Source: Aquilaria yunnanensis (Eukaryota > Streptophyta > Magnoliopsida > Malvales > Thymelaeaceae). Taken from it: 64,000 nucleotides of DNA. The stretch spans positions 83,730,001 through 83,794,000 of the forward strand of contig CM077599.1 in assembly GCA_039654915.1 (NCBI GenBank), in the 5' to 3' direction. Made by a program: the position numbers and the translations under genes. Of this stretch, positions 25,320 through 38,654 are shown one piece after another. Position 1 is the stretch's first letter; each line of letters starts with the position of its first letter. Below the pieces are notes generated by a model that was given only the letters and a program-made list of their open reading frames with translations, did no database searches and was not told the origin of the DNA.

Positions 25320-26940
25320 TTAAAGTTCTGTTCAAAATAGAAAAAAAAAAAGACATAAGCTAAGCTAAGTCCATGGATGAGACATTTAATATGAAACTCA
25401 AGCAGAAATAAATTTCTTATAATATAAGTATGATACAAATGTGGGTCATGACGTCAAAATGTAGTCTTGGTAAGTCAACACTAAGTTTTCCAAAGATATG
25501 TAACTATAACTAATTGTACATTACTAAAAAGTTTAACTCTACTCTTAACTTATAATAAAAATACACTAATTTATATGACGGTTGAACATGCCTAAAAATA
25601 TGGTTATCAATTTATTTACTTTTTGAACTTTAAATATTTTGATCAGATTTTAAAAGCACAACTTCATATCTATGTATATCTATAATTATATCTATATATA
25701 ACAAAAAGGAAAAGATATAAAGTGACTATAACTTAAAATATAATTTATTAGTTTTCCTTTTAGGTAGTAGGAATTTTTTTTCTATTTTAAGGATTCTATT
25801 TTTCTATAGTTGACTAATTATATTATTAGAATAATGGATAAGATTAGGTTTTCAAACCTGAGTGATGTGAGGTTTTGTTCAAAATAGAAAAAAAGAAAGA
25901 TATAAGTTAAGTCCATAGGTGTGAGACATTGTAACACCCCCATATCCCACATGGGTAAATTATGGGAATCCTTATGTGGATATATAGGCTTTAATTTCAA
26001 AAAATAAACACTTAGTGCTTATCCTTTTCTAAAGGATAACATATGTGGTGTGGCCAACTGTTTCGTTAACTAGTTCTAGACTTAGGTCGTCACAGATGGT
26101 ATTAGAGCCGACCCGGGACCACAATTGTGTTGCATAGTGAATGTGCATATGCATCGTCTACTGGGACTAATCCTGGATTTGAGAGGCTACTTAGCCAGGG
26201 GCTAAGTAGTCTAATTAGATAGATTACTTGGTCGGGAGAACCAAGTAATCCAACTGACCCTAATGAGGACCTTGGATACATAAGGGGGGAGTTTGTAATG
26301 CCTATCATATCCTACATGGGTGAATTGTGGGAAGTTTTATGTGCATATATAAGCTCCAATTTCAGAACATAAATACCTAACGCTTATCCTTTTCTAAAGG
26401 ATAACTCATGTGGTATGGGCAGGTGTTTTATTGATCAATTCTAGACTTTGGTCATCATAGACATTTATTATGAAACTCAAGAAAAAATAAATTTTTTATA
26501 ATAAGTATGACACAAATATGGATCGTGATGTCAAAGAGTATACGTTGAGTTTTCCTAAAGACATATAACTATAACTAACTGCACATTGCTAAAATTTTAA
26601 CCCCACTCTTGACTTTTAATAAAAAATATACTCATTTATATGACAATTAAACATGCATAAAAATATGGTTATCAATTTATTTACTTTTTGAACTTTAAAT
26701 ATTTTGACTATAAATTAAAAGCACAACTACATATCTATATATATCTATATTTATATCTATATATAATAAAAAGTGTAAAAAATATAAAGTGACTAAACCT
26801 TAAATTATAATTTATTAGTTTTCCTTTTATGTACTAGGATTTTTTTTTTCTATTTTAAGGATTCTAATTTTCTATGGTTTACTAATTATATTATAGGAAC
26901 AATGGATCAGACTGGGTTTTCAAACCTAAATGATGTGAGT
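25320..26940 (+). repeat. Tandem duplication of a ~560-bp AT-rich unit, second copy holding a TRIM
   Basis: Unit 1 (about 25320-25870) and unit 2 (about 25871-26940 minus the TRIM at 25930-26459) share caaaatagaaaaaaa, tatggttatcaatttatttact, tatatctatatataa and the end ttttcaaacctra-tgatgtgag. Matching sequence lies on the minus strand near 63,570-63,764. Non-coding. Confidence 0.75.
25930..26459 (+). mobile_element. TRIM, simple 530-bp copy
   Basis: LTR 25930-26094, primer-binding site just after it (changed to tggtattagagcc), interior, G-run tract, LTR 26294-26459. It is flanked by the 5-bp target duplication gacat (25925-25929 and 26460-26464). No coding capacity, as in all TRIMs. It is the most diverged TRIM here and gives the basic unit: 165-bp LTRs and about 200 bp between them. 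Confidence 0.9.
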
Positions 26941-27645
26941 ATAATTTATAAATCAACCCAAAAAGATAAAATAAAATGAAGGGAAAGTGTAAGTTTGAAA
27001 TCTTGGGGCACATGCATTTTTTATTAAAAATCAAAAGTGAAGTGATTAAGCATTTTAGTAGTGCATAGTTACTTATAGTTATATGTCTTTGAAAAACTTA
27101 ATGTTTACTTGCGAAGTCTATACTTTAACATCATGGCTCAAATTTCTCATCTTACTTATTAAAAAAAAATTATTTTTGATTAAGTTCCTTATTGAATGTC
27201 CCACCTGTGGACTTTGCATATTTTTTTTATTTTAACAGAACCTCAAAACATTTATTAAAAAACTTAGCTTATGTATCTTTAAAAAGTTAAAATTATGCTA
27301 ATACATTAATGATAAATATATTTAATTGGTTGAGCCAACTAATATAAGATCTTTTTTTAATCATTAGCTTTTTTAATTTAAAATATAAAAATTAAGATAA
27401 AATTTATTAACTTAACTTTTAATAAAATTTCTAAATACATAATATCATTAAGTCCATTAAATTAAAATCATTTCTTAGCATATTACATCCTATTAATTTT
27501 AAATTTTACACTAAGAATAGAAATTTTGACATCTTTGATAAGATATTAAATGTATGATAATGAAATTTTTATAACTTTTCTACCATAAAAAATAAAAATT
27601 CTATCATTTTTTATAGCCAGTATTACTTGTAGCATATTCTATGTT

Positions 27646-27697
<52 letters not shown>

Positions 27698-27960
27698 TAC
27701 TACTACTACTACTATTATTATTATTATTTAAAGTAAATAGAAATCAAATACAATGAGTAAACTATTATAATGGATACTATTCAGGATAATTATGATGACA
27801 TATTATAATAAAAAAATTTCAAACAAACATATCTAAACTAAAAAAAAGTAAAATCATTATTGCTACCATTTATTTTGAACAAGATAATTGGAATTATAAT
27901 TATTTGGGTAAAAAATATCTTAGTATTTTGATTTATGAACGTAATTAGTGCAAATGTATA
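26941..27960 (+). repeat. Helitron-family-like AT-rich repeat, copy 1, with (ATT)n
   Basis: From about 27,050 to 27,950 it matches the sequence ending at 38,654 and, reversed, 62,945-63,600. A pure ATT run with an ACT stretch lies at about 27,648-27,728. Its expected 3' end near 27,950 is decayed: the hairpin seen at 38,627-38,641 is not intact. No protein is encoded. Confidence 0.6.
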
Positions 27961-30900
27961 TAAAATTTTAATATTAAAAGTATATTAAAACTTTTTATTA
28001 ATTAATAAGTAACATTTAATAATATATTTCAAAAAGTACGAGGTCACCAAAATGTTGAATGAATTATTTATCCTTATATTATAAGTTATTTTATTTTTTA
28101 ATGAAACAAAAATTTTTATTATTTATTTAATGGGAGTTATATTAGCACTAGAAAACTAAAAAGAACCTTTAAGTTGCCACTAAGTTTTGTTTTTGCTTAA
28201 GACTTCCACCTACCTTGAAAGAAAAATAAATAAATTCCTATGATATGTATTGAGGGAGTATAAGGTTTTTACTATGTTAAACTACTTATTTTCTCACAAA
28301 GAGATTAAATAATTAATATTTTTATTTTATATACATGTTAATTGTTTTGTGGTTATAATGATTTTAACTTTTATCATGAACATTATACTTTCATGCGACA
28401 CATGTGTTCTATCATTAGTATTAGAAAAATTATGAAAGTGACAAAATGTTAATCAACTTTTATACCCTTAAGTTATAAGATACTTTATTTTTTAATGAGA
28501 CCCAAATTTGGTATTGTATATTTATTAAAGGCATAATTAGCACTAGGACTCTAAGAGGAAAAACAATATTAAAAGATATTAAAAAAAATGAGTAAATACA
28601 TTATGGTTTATGGTTAGTTGAAACAAACAACTTGCCTTTTTATCATTATATTATAGGTCATTTTACTCTTTTTGTGAGAACTAAAATTGACCATTTTTTG
28701 TAATAAAAAACATTTAGCGAGAATGTTAAGTATATATGTGAGTTATTAAATTCTTGAATATTTTCCAAAACCTAGAAAATATCAAACCATATTTGTCATG
28801 TTTTTATGTTGGGTAAAGTGTTTAAAGATTTGAACCTGGGCCATACTAGGTCCAATGTCCCTTAAGGATAGTTAGCTCACTAGATGGGACTAAATTTAGT
28901 ATTCAACTAGAGTTATATCAATATTAGGATTCTAATAAAATATTGCTAAATCTTAAATTTGAATCATAGTTAAACCCCTTACTTTTACATATATGGAACG
29001 ACTTCCTTAATTATCTTTAAATAGTAAATTATTTTACTCTTTTGATAAAAGCTAAATTTGACATTGAATATTTAATTTTCATTAGTACCATAAAAATAAA
29101 ATTTATAATTGAATTTCCTAAGTTTCTATCATATGCAAATTATTAAAAAACATGCACTTAAATTTATATAGCTATCAAATAGGTCATTTATAGAAATATT
29201 TTATTAAAGATTTTGTCAAATTAATCAGCTTTAAATTTTGTTACTTTTTCCCTTAGAATATAAGGTTTGAAATTGTTAAATATAACTGCCTATAGTATTA
29301 AATTTATCACATATAGGATTCAAAATATTTTTTGTCACATTTTAAAACTTGAGTTCTATGAAAAATGAAACTATATCAAGAACCAATTTTGGTTTTCAAT
29401 AAATTGTAAAATAAATTTAAATCTATGAATTGTATCAAATTGGAATTAACTTTTATTAGAATATCATATTTTATGGTAGAGGCTTGCATCGTAGAAAAAG
29501 TTTAAGAGGTGTTCAGAGAGAAGTTATTAATAAATCTATACATACATACATACATACATATATATTTATATTATTGTTGAAAGTTTTAAATAAATTAATA
29601 ATTTTAGATCTGTGGTAAGGATTTTGATTGTGTGGAGGCTTAAGTATAATAAAGGAAAATTTTTTACGTTCTATAGGATGAAAAGTTATAGTTAAGTTAC
29701 ATATTTTACAAAACTAAACTCCTTCAAAATTCAAGACATATGCAAGCTAAATTATGCAATCAATTGATAACATTCTCATTTTGATTTTGTTTTCATCTTG
29801 ATCTTTTGATTGTACTTTTTATTCATTCTAAAATTATTAAAAATATGTTGATTTGATTCCCACTAAAAGTAATTTCTTAACCAAAAACAACTATTACATG
29901 AGTGTATACAAGGTGAACAATTACTATTTCAAGAAAAAAATGATAATGTAAATTTTCTTAACTATAGAAGAATATTACCCAATTCAAAATTTATTAGAAA
30001 TGAATTACAAGAAAATTTAAAATAATTAAAAAAAATTGATGTTATATAGTTACTCAGAGTTAATAAATTTCATTTAGTTGAAGACTAATGTAAAATATTT
30101 AAAAAAAATTTAGGACCAAAATAAAATAAATTAATAGAAAGTTTATTGGAAATGAATTAGAAGAAAATTTAAAATAATTTTAAAAAAATTACACAGTTAC
30201 TCAAAGCTAATAAATTTCATTCAGTTGAGGATGAATGTAAAATATTTAAAAAAATTAAAACCAAAAGAAAATATTTAATGGGTTAAGGATGATAAGAAAG
30301 CATAAGTTAAAGGTCAGGTACTATTTACAAATTTTTAGTATATCAACTATTAACAAAGTTCTAAATTTCTTTTTTAACTTGAAAAAAATATATTCCTTTT
30401 GTCCCACCAATTTTACACCATTTTTATTTTTGAGTCATTTCAAATCTTTACAACATTTCAATATTTAGTAATTCATTTTACCATACTACCTTTCAAATTA
30501 TTATTTTTAATATTCACATTTTTTAACTTTCTTGACTTGTGCATAAAAAGTTAAGAGTAAAGGTGAAAACAATGTACAAACCTTTTTTTCATTTTTTTTG
30601 ATCTTTGTGCCAAATCAAATAAAGCAATATTTGTAGATAAAATGAGTATATATTACTCCAACTAAAACATAAGGACATACTTAACTGTAGTTTATATTTT
30701 TTATATCTATTATGTGCTTCATTTTCATTTTTTTTATGCCTTTGGTGTTGTTTTCTTAAACAAATTTATTGAAAGTTTTTTTTCCCTCATAAATATAGTA
30801 TTTAATATTTTATTTAATTAATTAAAATTTTAATATATTTATAATATTTCAAATGTCTAAAAAAATCTATGGCAATTACATGCACTTTATATATAAAAAC

Positions 30901-31373
30901 AATTAAAGTACACAAATTTTAAATGACCTTTTTACCCTTATATTATAATTTATTTTATTCTTTTAATGAAACCCAATTTTTTTTATTATCTATTTAATTG
31001 GAATTATGTATTAGAACTAAAACACTAAAATAGACCCTTAAATTGTAGCTAAATTTATTTGTTGTTACAAACTTTCTACTAACATTTTTTATTTTCTTGC
31101 AATAAACATGCTTCCCTTCGTTCTATATTACTATCAAAAAATATATCAAGTACAATAAATATTTTTTGAAACTGAAAATTTTAACTTAACAAGCGTGACA
31201 TAAGTTTGTTCTGCTATAACTTTTTTCCAACTTAATAAGCACCATCTTTGAATATAAAATTGTTATCAATTAATTTTTTTCCCAACTAGGATAAATATGT
31301 ACTATATGAAAGCTTACATATCTAGTCTATCTTAGAGAAATAATATAATTCAAATATGACTCATGTAATAACC
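27961..31373. repeat. AT-rich spacer with dispersed repeats; copy B, right part at 28600-30320
   Basis: 28600-30320 matches copy A (11116-12457 and 13841-14220); its uninterrupted site near 29,770-29,785 confirms the Pack-MULE insertion. A short motif (ggtacacaaa.gtt.aatga..ttttaccctta.attataa.atttta) recurs near 28,030, 28,430 and 30,895, as at 9541 and 24287. (TACA)n at about 29,540-29,565. No gene. Confidence 0.6.
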
Positions 31374-34300
31374 CTAGAAATTAAGGAAATAAAATTACTA
31401 AATTACCCTAAAAAAAATAATAAAAAAAAATAACTAAAAAATAAAAAATAATAATAAATAAATAAAATAAATAAATAAAAATAAATTAATTAGCATTTTG
31501 TCCTTAAGGGTATTTTTGTAACTTTACCTACCAATTTAGAAAATCAATATAAAATTAAGAATCTTGATCCTTAGATGATTCCTTTAGTAGTTATTAAGTC
31601 AAATTCCAAACCAGAAGCTCAAAGTTATTTTCTTTATGCTAGGGGCATTTTTGTCATTTACAACCGAACATCGGATGGAAAATCTAGGAGCACAATTGGA
31701 TTCTTCTCAAAAAAATGAGTCAAGAGAAATTTACCTCACTTAATTCTGAATCCGTTTGCTTAGATTTCTAAAAATTTAGCCTACGCGTATGTAGGGTTTA
31801 AACCGGGTTCATGCTACTGCTACATAGGATTATTATTATTATTATTATTACTATTTCTTTTTTTTTCTCCCTAACCCTAATTTCTTTCTTCTAAAACGTT
31901 CCAGCCACAAAAGCATCTATAGGTTTTTTTTTGAAACTTTAGATAAAAAAAAAAAATGGAATTACCAATATTAATCACGCCGCCATCATTACCTTTTATT
32001 ATATTATTATTTACTTTGCCCTACGTTTGGCGTGGAAGAGAAACTCGCCTCACAGAAATTCGCCTACCTTTTCAACATTCGACTCTTCTCCCCTTTCACG
32101 GTTACGACTGGCCATGGTGAAAAGTTCATAGAATAAATCGCAATAAAGCCACCGCCAACCATTCGAGTATCTCCCCATATGTTCTTGTCTTCGATTATTC
32201 CTTCCTCAAATCTATGTAAGTTATCCTTTAATGCTTTGATTCCTAGTTATTTTAGAGTATTAGAATATTATTTTAATTTTATATTTTTCTTAGATTCATC
32301 AAATTAAAGAAAAATCCCATTGGGGACACAAAAACAATCCTACACATACCTGTGAACCCAAATTCATTTTTGTAAGTCTAAATTATTCTATATCTTTTTA
32401 AAAAAAAAAATTTTTTTTTCTTTTCTTTTTCCAGCACCTAAATGTCTTATATCTTTGCTGTAAATATTTGGTAGATTATCATTAATCCAAGTTTTGAGTT
32501 TTTCCACTCGTTTCTGGTGCAATCTTGTCCATACTTGGTTCTAAGCCCGGTAAGCCATCATAGCCTCTTTTAAAAATTATCCTGGCTGCCACTGTTGAAT
32601 ATTATAGCCCTAATAATTCTCTTTTCCTTGCTGTCCATGTTGTTACAAAGGGTTAGAAAATCCTTACTTGAAGGTTTGGCGCTTTGTTGGACTCCCGGAG
32701 CGTTAGAGATCCCGAAAACACATCGGTAACCGAAATAAAATTTTTTTTCCTTCCAAGATCAGTTTTTACAGCCATTAAATTAGCTTATAAGTTAGTGTAT
32801 GGCCGCTGTAATTTTTAGGATCAATATCAAGAAGGCTACCGGCACGATCCCGAATAGGCACGAGGCCACCAAAGACACCCCGAGACCCTTTTTGCCCACT
32901 AGGTAAAATTTCGGCCTAGATGCCAAGAACATGATACTTCCAAGTACCATTTAGGAAATTTCCAATTTTTAGTATATTTTTCTAATTTTCTACCTTACTA
33001 ACATTTTGTAGGACCGTCCTAGGCAAATCGCCATCTTTCGCCGTATTATTCCGAACTAGGTAAGGGGGAAGAGTGGGTTAATTCTCGTGGGCCCTCTTAG
33101 GCCCAAAATAAGCTTCAACCCGAATAATAAATTCTAAATAAACAATTGGGCTAAACAAAATCTTTAAATGCGTGCGAAACATGGGTTAGGTAATTAATTA
33201 GTTTTCCTAGAATTTTATTTTATTTTATTTTATTTTAGTTCTCTTCCATTGAGATGTAATTTTGGTTGGTTGGTTGTATGGTTGTAATGATGTGATGTAT
33301 GATGTATGTTTGGCGCTAGTATCATACTAGGACTGCTTATAACAAGAATTAAATTAGAAATATGTTAGGACCGCCTAAATAAACGCTAGTAGCATGTTTA
33401 GGGCCGGCGAGACAAACACCGCTAGTACCATGTTTAGGGCCGACAAGCTCATTAGCAACATGATAAGATTTGAAAGGAACCGTTAGTGGCATGTTAGGAC
33501 CGTAATAAATTATTATAAGCCGATAGATAAAGGATTAGGAGCGTAAATACTAAATGACCAATTTAGAAAGAATTCACGAGAAATGAGATGAACATTTATC
33601 ACAAGTACACTTAAAAGATATCATTGATTGTCATGACATCACGTAACACTAAACTAAGATAACATGATAAAAGAAATAGGATGCACTAGAATCATGGCAT
33701 TATACTAAAAAGAGCTAAAATAAAATGAGCTACAGTCATGCATCAATTGGTTGTTGCATATGATTGATGTTTGTCATACACAAGATTGCATTAAGTAAAA
33801 GATTTAAAGAGTAAGATAAAATACGAGGCATGCAAGGTTGGTGACGAACCATATCTACATGACCTAACAAGCCGTAAATTTAGATGAGAGGTTCGGAACG
33901 GACGATTCGAACCCGAGAGGCATGTTAGGGTGGCGGCGGACCGTCCCTAATCATGACCCGATATTGACACGGAGTATGGAGATGTGATTTGTGCGCTGTC
34001 AGACCATAGCTGGCGAGGGACCATGCTTATGACTGTTATCACGAGAGGCTCTACCTCGGCGTAGGTATCCCGAGAGGCTCTGGCTTGGTGGCATCCCTAG
34101 TGGCACTGCCTAAGAGTTATCCCGAGAGTGGGTGATGTACACACTCACCACCCTAGGTTCGTCCGACGGCAATTAAGTATTGGATTAAGTGATCGATCAA
34201 GAAGATATTATTTAATCAGTAAAAAGAACTATGCATATGCATGGTAGTTCAAGCATGCTAGTGGGATTTTGATTTTGTTATTATAATGTTGTATGGAATT

Positions 34301-34811
34301 GTTCTTTAAGTAAATGGTTACAGCTTAAAGTTTATTATTCGTTGTTGTTTGTTACGGGAATATTAGGACCCACGTGATGGGCCTGATACTTCCTCCTTAC
34401 TGAGCAAGTTGTGCTCACCCCTCATCTTAACATGTTTTTCTTAGGTGAGTACTATGAGGAGACAGAGTACACTGAACCCTATAACGAGGTTCAAGATGTG
34501 GAGCAGACTGAGTGAGGGTACGCTGTAGCCCCTCGAAAGTAGAACTGGCTGGCATTGGGTTTTAACTTTGTGTTATTTGATTTCTACAGAAACATGTGGT
34601 TTGTTTAAATTGACACCTTATGCGCATATTAGTTTTCCTGGGATTGTCACTTAACCACTTTGATTTCATTTAATACTCTTATTGTTTGGGAAATAATCTA
34701 AATAAAATGTTTTACCTCATATTTCTTAAATTATTTTAATTAAATGCTTTATAATTTTGAGAATTTAAGATATCTTTTAAAATTAAGGTTTATAAAATTG
34801 GGGGCGTTACA
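31374..34811 (+). repeat. Gypsy copy 2 5' LTR (3.44 kb)
   Basis: TGTAATAACC to GGCGTTACA, aligned with 19945-23334. It differs sharply in the block at about 31,890-32,230. The acidic 23-codon frame is at 34444-34515, with one residue changed. A TTTTA-repeat expansion is visible near 33,214-33,236. Confidence 0.9.
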
Positions 34812-35125
34812 GTTTGGTATCAGAGCCAGATTCGAGGAAGGCAGCGACCTCACTCAGTAAGTATGCTTCTTGCTTGTTTGCTAAGTTAGAGACCTTGGAT
34901 AGGTTTTGAAAAAGTTTCCATAATTGAGCATAATATATTAGCAAGTTTATAAACAAAAAGTTAACAACTTGGCTTTCAATAAGGGGACTCGTAAAATAAT
35001 ATACCAATTAATTTAACGTCTAAAATGATATAGGAGTTACCTAGAGCCTCACCTAGTGTTATAAGTTAAAAGTTACTTCCAAAGTTGTTTAAGTACGTTG
35101 GACTAAACCTTTTCCTTTTTAGGTC

Positions 35126-38100
35126 ATGGACCCACATGAGTACCCTGCCTTGGGTCTTGGGCGAGGCGCACAGGATGAGCCGCTAGCTCGTGGTCGAGGG
35201 CGACCCCCACGAGGTCGAGGCCAGAATGCTCAAGTGCTTGGACAGGACATGCTGAATCATGGGCAACAAGCCCAGAATCTTGGTCAGCAGGCCAATGATG
35301 ATCCATTGCGTCAGACAGTCATTGCCTTAGGCCAGTACTTTCAGAATTTGAATGAGCGGGAGTAGCAGCCTCATGCCCCGGCCAGATGTCAGCATACGGC
35401 CGACCTACTTGAGCGGTTCAAGAGGCTAACTGGTGAGTATACTGGTGGGGTTAACCCTACCAAAGCTGAGGAGTGGATCAGGGCTTCGGAGAGGACACTT
35501 ACAGCTTTGAGAATTCCAGAAGAGGACAAGGTGGACTTAGCTACCTTTAGCTTGGTTGAGGAGGCCCAGACATGGTGGGAGGCTACTCGACCAGGGGTTC
35601 CGAGAACTGAGGGTGGATATATCACTTGGGAGACATTCGTGCATACTTTCTATGGTCGATACTTCTCTGAGGCCATGAGGGACAGAAAAGAGCGGGAGTT
35701 TCTTGCACTGGTACAGGGAAGCATGACAGTAGATCAGTACACAGCTAGATTTAATGCCTTGGCCCGCTATGCTGAGCACATTGTGGCACATGAACCAAGG
35801 AAAATCAAGAGGTATGTTAATGGTTTGCGTGACGAGCTGGCAGATAGGCTGATTATGCAAGAGATTGATACCTTTGAGAAGGCAGTATCCTTAGCTCAAC
35901 GGGGTGAGGCAAGGATGCGAGATAAGCAACTATCTAGACCGCTTGACACGAGTCGGAGTCGTATGCCATCACGACCTACACATGCAGGCAGTTTCCGTCC
36001 TATACCACGACCGATGCCTGCCCAGGGGTGAGGACATTTTGGCAGAGGTCAGCCAATCGATAGCAAAGCTACCCGACTACAGCTTAATGGGGCAGGAGGG
36101 TCTACAGTGCGATCGGTTTTTCAGGGCCAGGGAGGGCCTAGATGTCAGACTTGTCATTTCTTTCACCCAGTTGGAGGGCGGTGTGTGACCTGTTTCTATT
36201 GCCAGGAGATAGGGCATCTATCCAGGCAATGTCCTAAGAGGGATGCTCCACTAGCAGCAGACGTTCCACCAGCAGCACCGGTGGGACCACCAACAAAGAA
36301 ACCTCGTGTAGCAGGACGTGTTTACGCAGTGACAGCCGAGGAGGCAGAGGATGCTCCAGGTGTGGTACAAGGTACTCTTTCTATTTCTAGGTTCCCTGCT
36401 AGAGTTCTTATAGACTCGGGGTCCACATATTCTTTCATATCTCCTAGACTAGCAAATCAGTTAGGCATGCCTGTTAAAGAGCTTCCTTTCATACTAGTGG
36501 TTTCTACACCGTCAGACACTAGTATGAGTTCTACTCGTGTACTTCAATCTTGCTCGATTTCTGTCGGAGGACGCAATTTAGACTCTGACCTCATTGTGCT
36601 TGGGATATCTGAATTTGATTGTATTTTGGGCATGGATTGGCTACATCGCCACCATGCTAAAGTGGATTGCTATCAGAAGCTAGTTACCTTCTCCTTGGCT
36701 GATGGGTCGGAAGTGCAATTTGTGGGGGATAAAAAGAGCTTCACTCCAATCTTAATTTCTAGCTTGCAAGCTAATAGATATCTCCGTCAAGGTGGTGTTG
36801 GCTATTTGGCTTATGTGCAGACAGAGTCAGAGAAGCCTGAATCAATAGCTGGTATTCCTATTGTGGAAGAATTTCCAGAAGTGTTTCCAGAAGAGTTACC
36901 TGGAATGCCACCTAGCCGAGATGTTGACTTCACCATTGATTTATTGCCAGGAACGGCTCCTATCTCTCAAGCACCTTATCGAATGGCTCCCTTAGAAATG
37001 GCGGAACTAAAAAGTCAATTACAGGAGCTTCTCGAAAAGGGGTTCATACGTCCAAGTACTTCACCTTGGGGTGCTCCTGTTTTATTCGTGAAGAAGAAGG
37101 ATGGCAGCTTGAGGATGTGCATCGATTATCGACAGCTGAATTTGGTGACGATAAAGAACAGGTGCCCTTTACCTCGGATTGATGACCTGTTTGATCAGCT
37201 GAGGGGATCATCAGTGTTCTCCATGATCGATTTGAGGTCTGGGTACTATCAACTGAAAATCAAAGAGGGAGATGTGTCAAAGACAGCATTCAGGACTCGT
37301 TATGGGCATTATGAGTTTTTAATGATGCCCTTCGGGTTAACAAATGCACCTGCAGCTTTCATGGGCCTAATGAATAGGGTGTTCCAACCATACCTAGATC
37401 AGTTTGTCATTGTTTTCATAGATGATATTCTGATTTACTCACCAGATGCTGAAAGTCATAGAGAACATTTGAGGATTGCACTTTAGACATTGAAGGAGCA
37501 TAAGCTGTATGCAAAGCTGACCAAGTGCGAGTTTTGGTTGGATAGTGTTGCCTTTTTAGGCCATGTGGTAACTAAGGAAGGAATTTCAGTGGATCCTAGT
37601 AAGGTTGAAGCTGTGGTGAACTGGCAACAACCGAAGACCGTGTCTGAGATTCGGAGTTTCTTGGGCTTGGCTGGGTATTATAGACGTTTTGTGGAAGGTT
37701 ATTCAAAGCTGGCACGCCCTTTGACCCAACTGACTAAGAAGGATCAACCATTCCAGTGGACCGAGCAGTGCGAAAATAATTTTCAGGAGTTAAAGAATCG
37801 GTTAGTCTCTGCACCTGTTCTTACTCTTCCTGATGGGCGTAGTCGTTTTGCAGTTTATACAGATGCATCACATCAAGGGCTGGGCTGTGTATTGATGCAG
37901 GTGGGAAAGGTGATCGCTTATGGGTCTAGGCAGTTGAAGCTTCATGAGCTTGATTACCCAACTCATGATCTGGAGTTGGCAGCTGTCATACATGCATTAA
38001 AGCTTTGGCGACATTATTTGTATGGAGAAGAGTTTGAGGTCTTCACTGATCACAAAAGCCTATAGTATCTATTGTCACAGAGGGAACTTAATAATCGACA

Positions 38101-38326
38101 GCGTCGTTGGGTTGAATATCTCTCCGATTATAATTGCACCATTCAATATCACCTAGGTAAAGCTAACCTAGTGGCTGATGCTTTGAGTAGAAAAATGGGT
38201 GCTAAACTGAATGCTATGGTGGTTTCTGAGTGGAAACTACTAGAGGAGTTTAGTTATATGAGCTTAGGTGTTCAAGTGAAGGGACCCCAGGTTCTCATGG
38301 CCAGTTTGCATATGGCCAGTTTTTTT
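35126..38326 (+). pseudogene. Gypsy copy 2 gag-pol, intronless join, truncated after RNase H
   Basis: Gag frame from 35126, with the same TAG (35363-35365) and TGA (36029-36031) as copy 1. The CCHC knuckle, protease ([12 protein letters not shown]) and reverse transcriptase then run in one frame from 36107, because the 94-bp segment of copy 1 is absent here. TAG at 37484 (CAG in copy 1) ends this frame after the FIDD motif; RNase H continues to a TAG at 38063 (CAG in copy 1) and on to about 38,320. The private stops are again C-to-T changes. No integrase is present, so the copy is dead. Confidence 0.9.
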
Positions 38327-38375
38327 TAGTAGTTACTTACAATTACATGTCTTTGGAAAAACTTAAGTCTACATT

Positions 38376-38434
<59 letters not shown>

Positions 38435-38654
38435 TATAATAAACAGAAATCAAATACAATGAGCAATATATTATAATAGATGGTGAAAGTGAGGATAATT
38501 ACGATAAAATATTATAATAAAAACTATGTAAAAAATAGAAAAAAGAAACTAATAATTGCTACGATTTATTTTGAACGATATAATTGAAATAAGAGATATT
38601 TAAGTTAAAACTAGGCATTTTGATTTACGTGCAACGCACGTATATAATTACTAG
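38327..38654 (+). mobile_element. Helitron-like 3' terminus with (ATT)n
   Basis: Begins with sequence matching about 27,050, has a pure ATT run (about 38,373-38,432), and ends acgtgcaacgcacgt (hairpin, 38,627-38,641), nine bases, then CTAG at 38,651-38,654 followed by T. A short GC hairpin 10-12 bases before a CTRR end is the Helitron 3' signature. There is no Rep/helicase, so it would be non-autonomous. Confidence 0.65.

Larger units (their letters stand above)
31374..38326 (+). mobile_element. Ty3/Gypsy element, copy 2, 3'-truncated
   Basis: A 5' LTR (31374-34811), tRNA-Met primer site (34815-34827), gag and pol as far as RNase H, then homology to copy 1 stops near 38,316-38,326. Integrase, chromodomain tail, polypurine tract and 3' LTR are absent. 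Directly after the break comes Helitron-family sequence. With the 3' end lost, the target duplication cannot be checked; the left flank is actca. Confidence 0.9.

Noticed and set aside
27648..27728. Regularly repeated DNA read as a CRISPR-like array (also 57,740-59,372)
   Set aside because: Simple microsatellite and minisatellite in a plant genome; no unique spacers of constant size.
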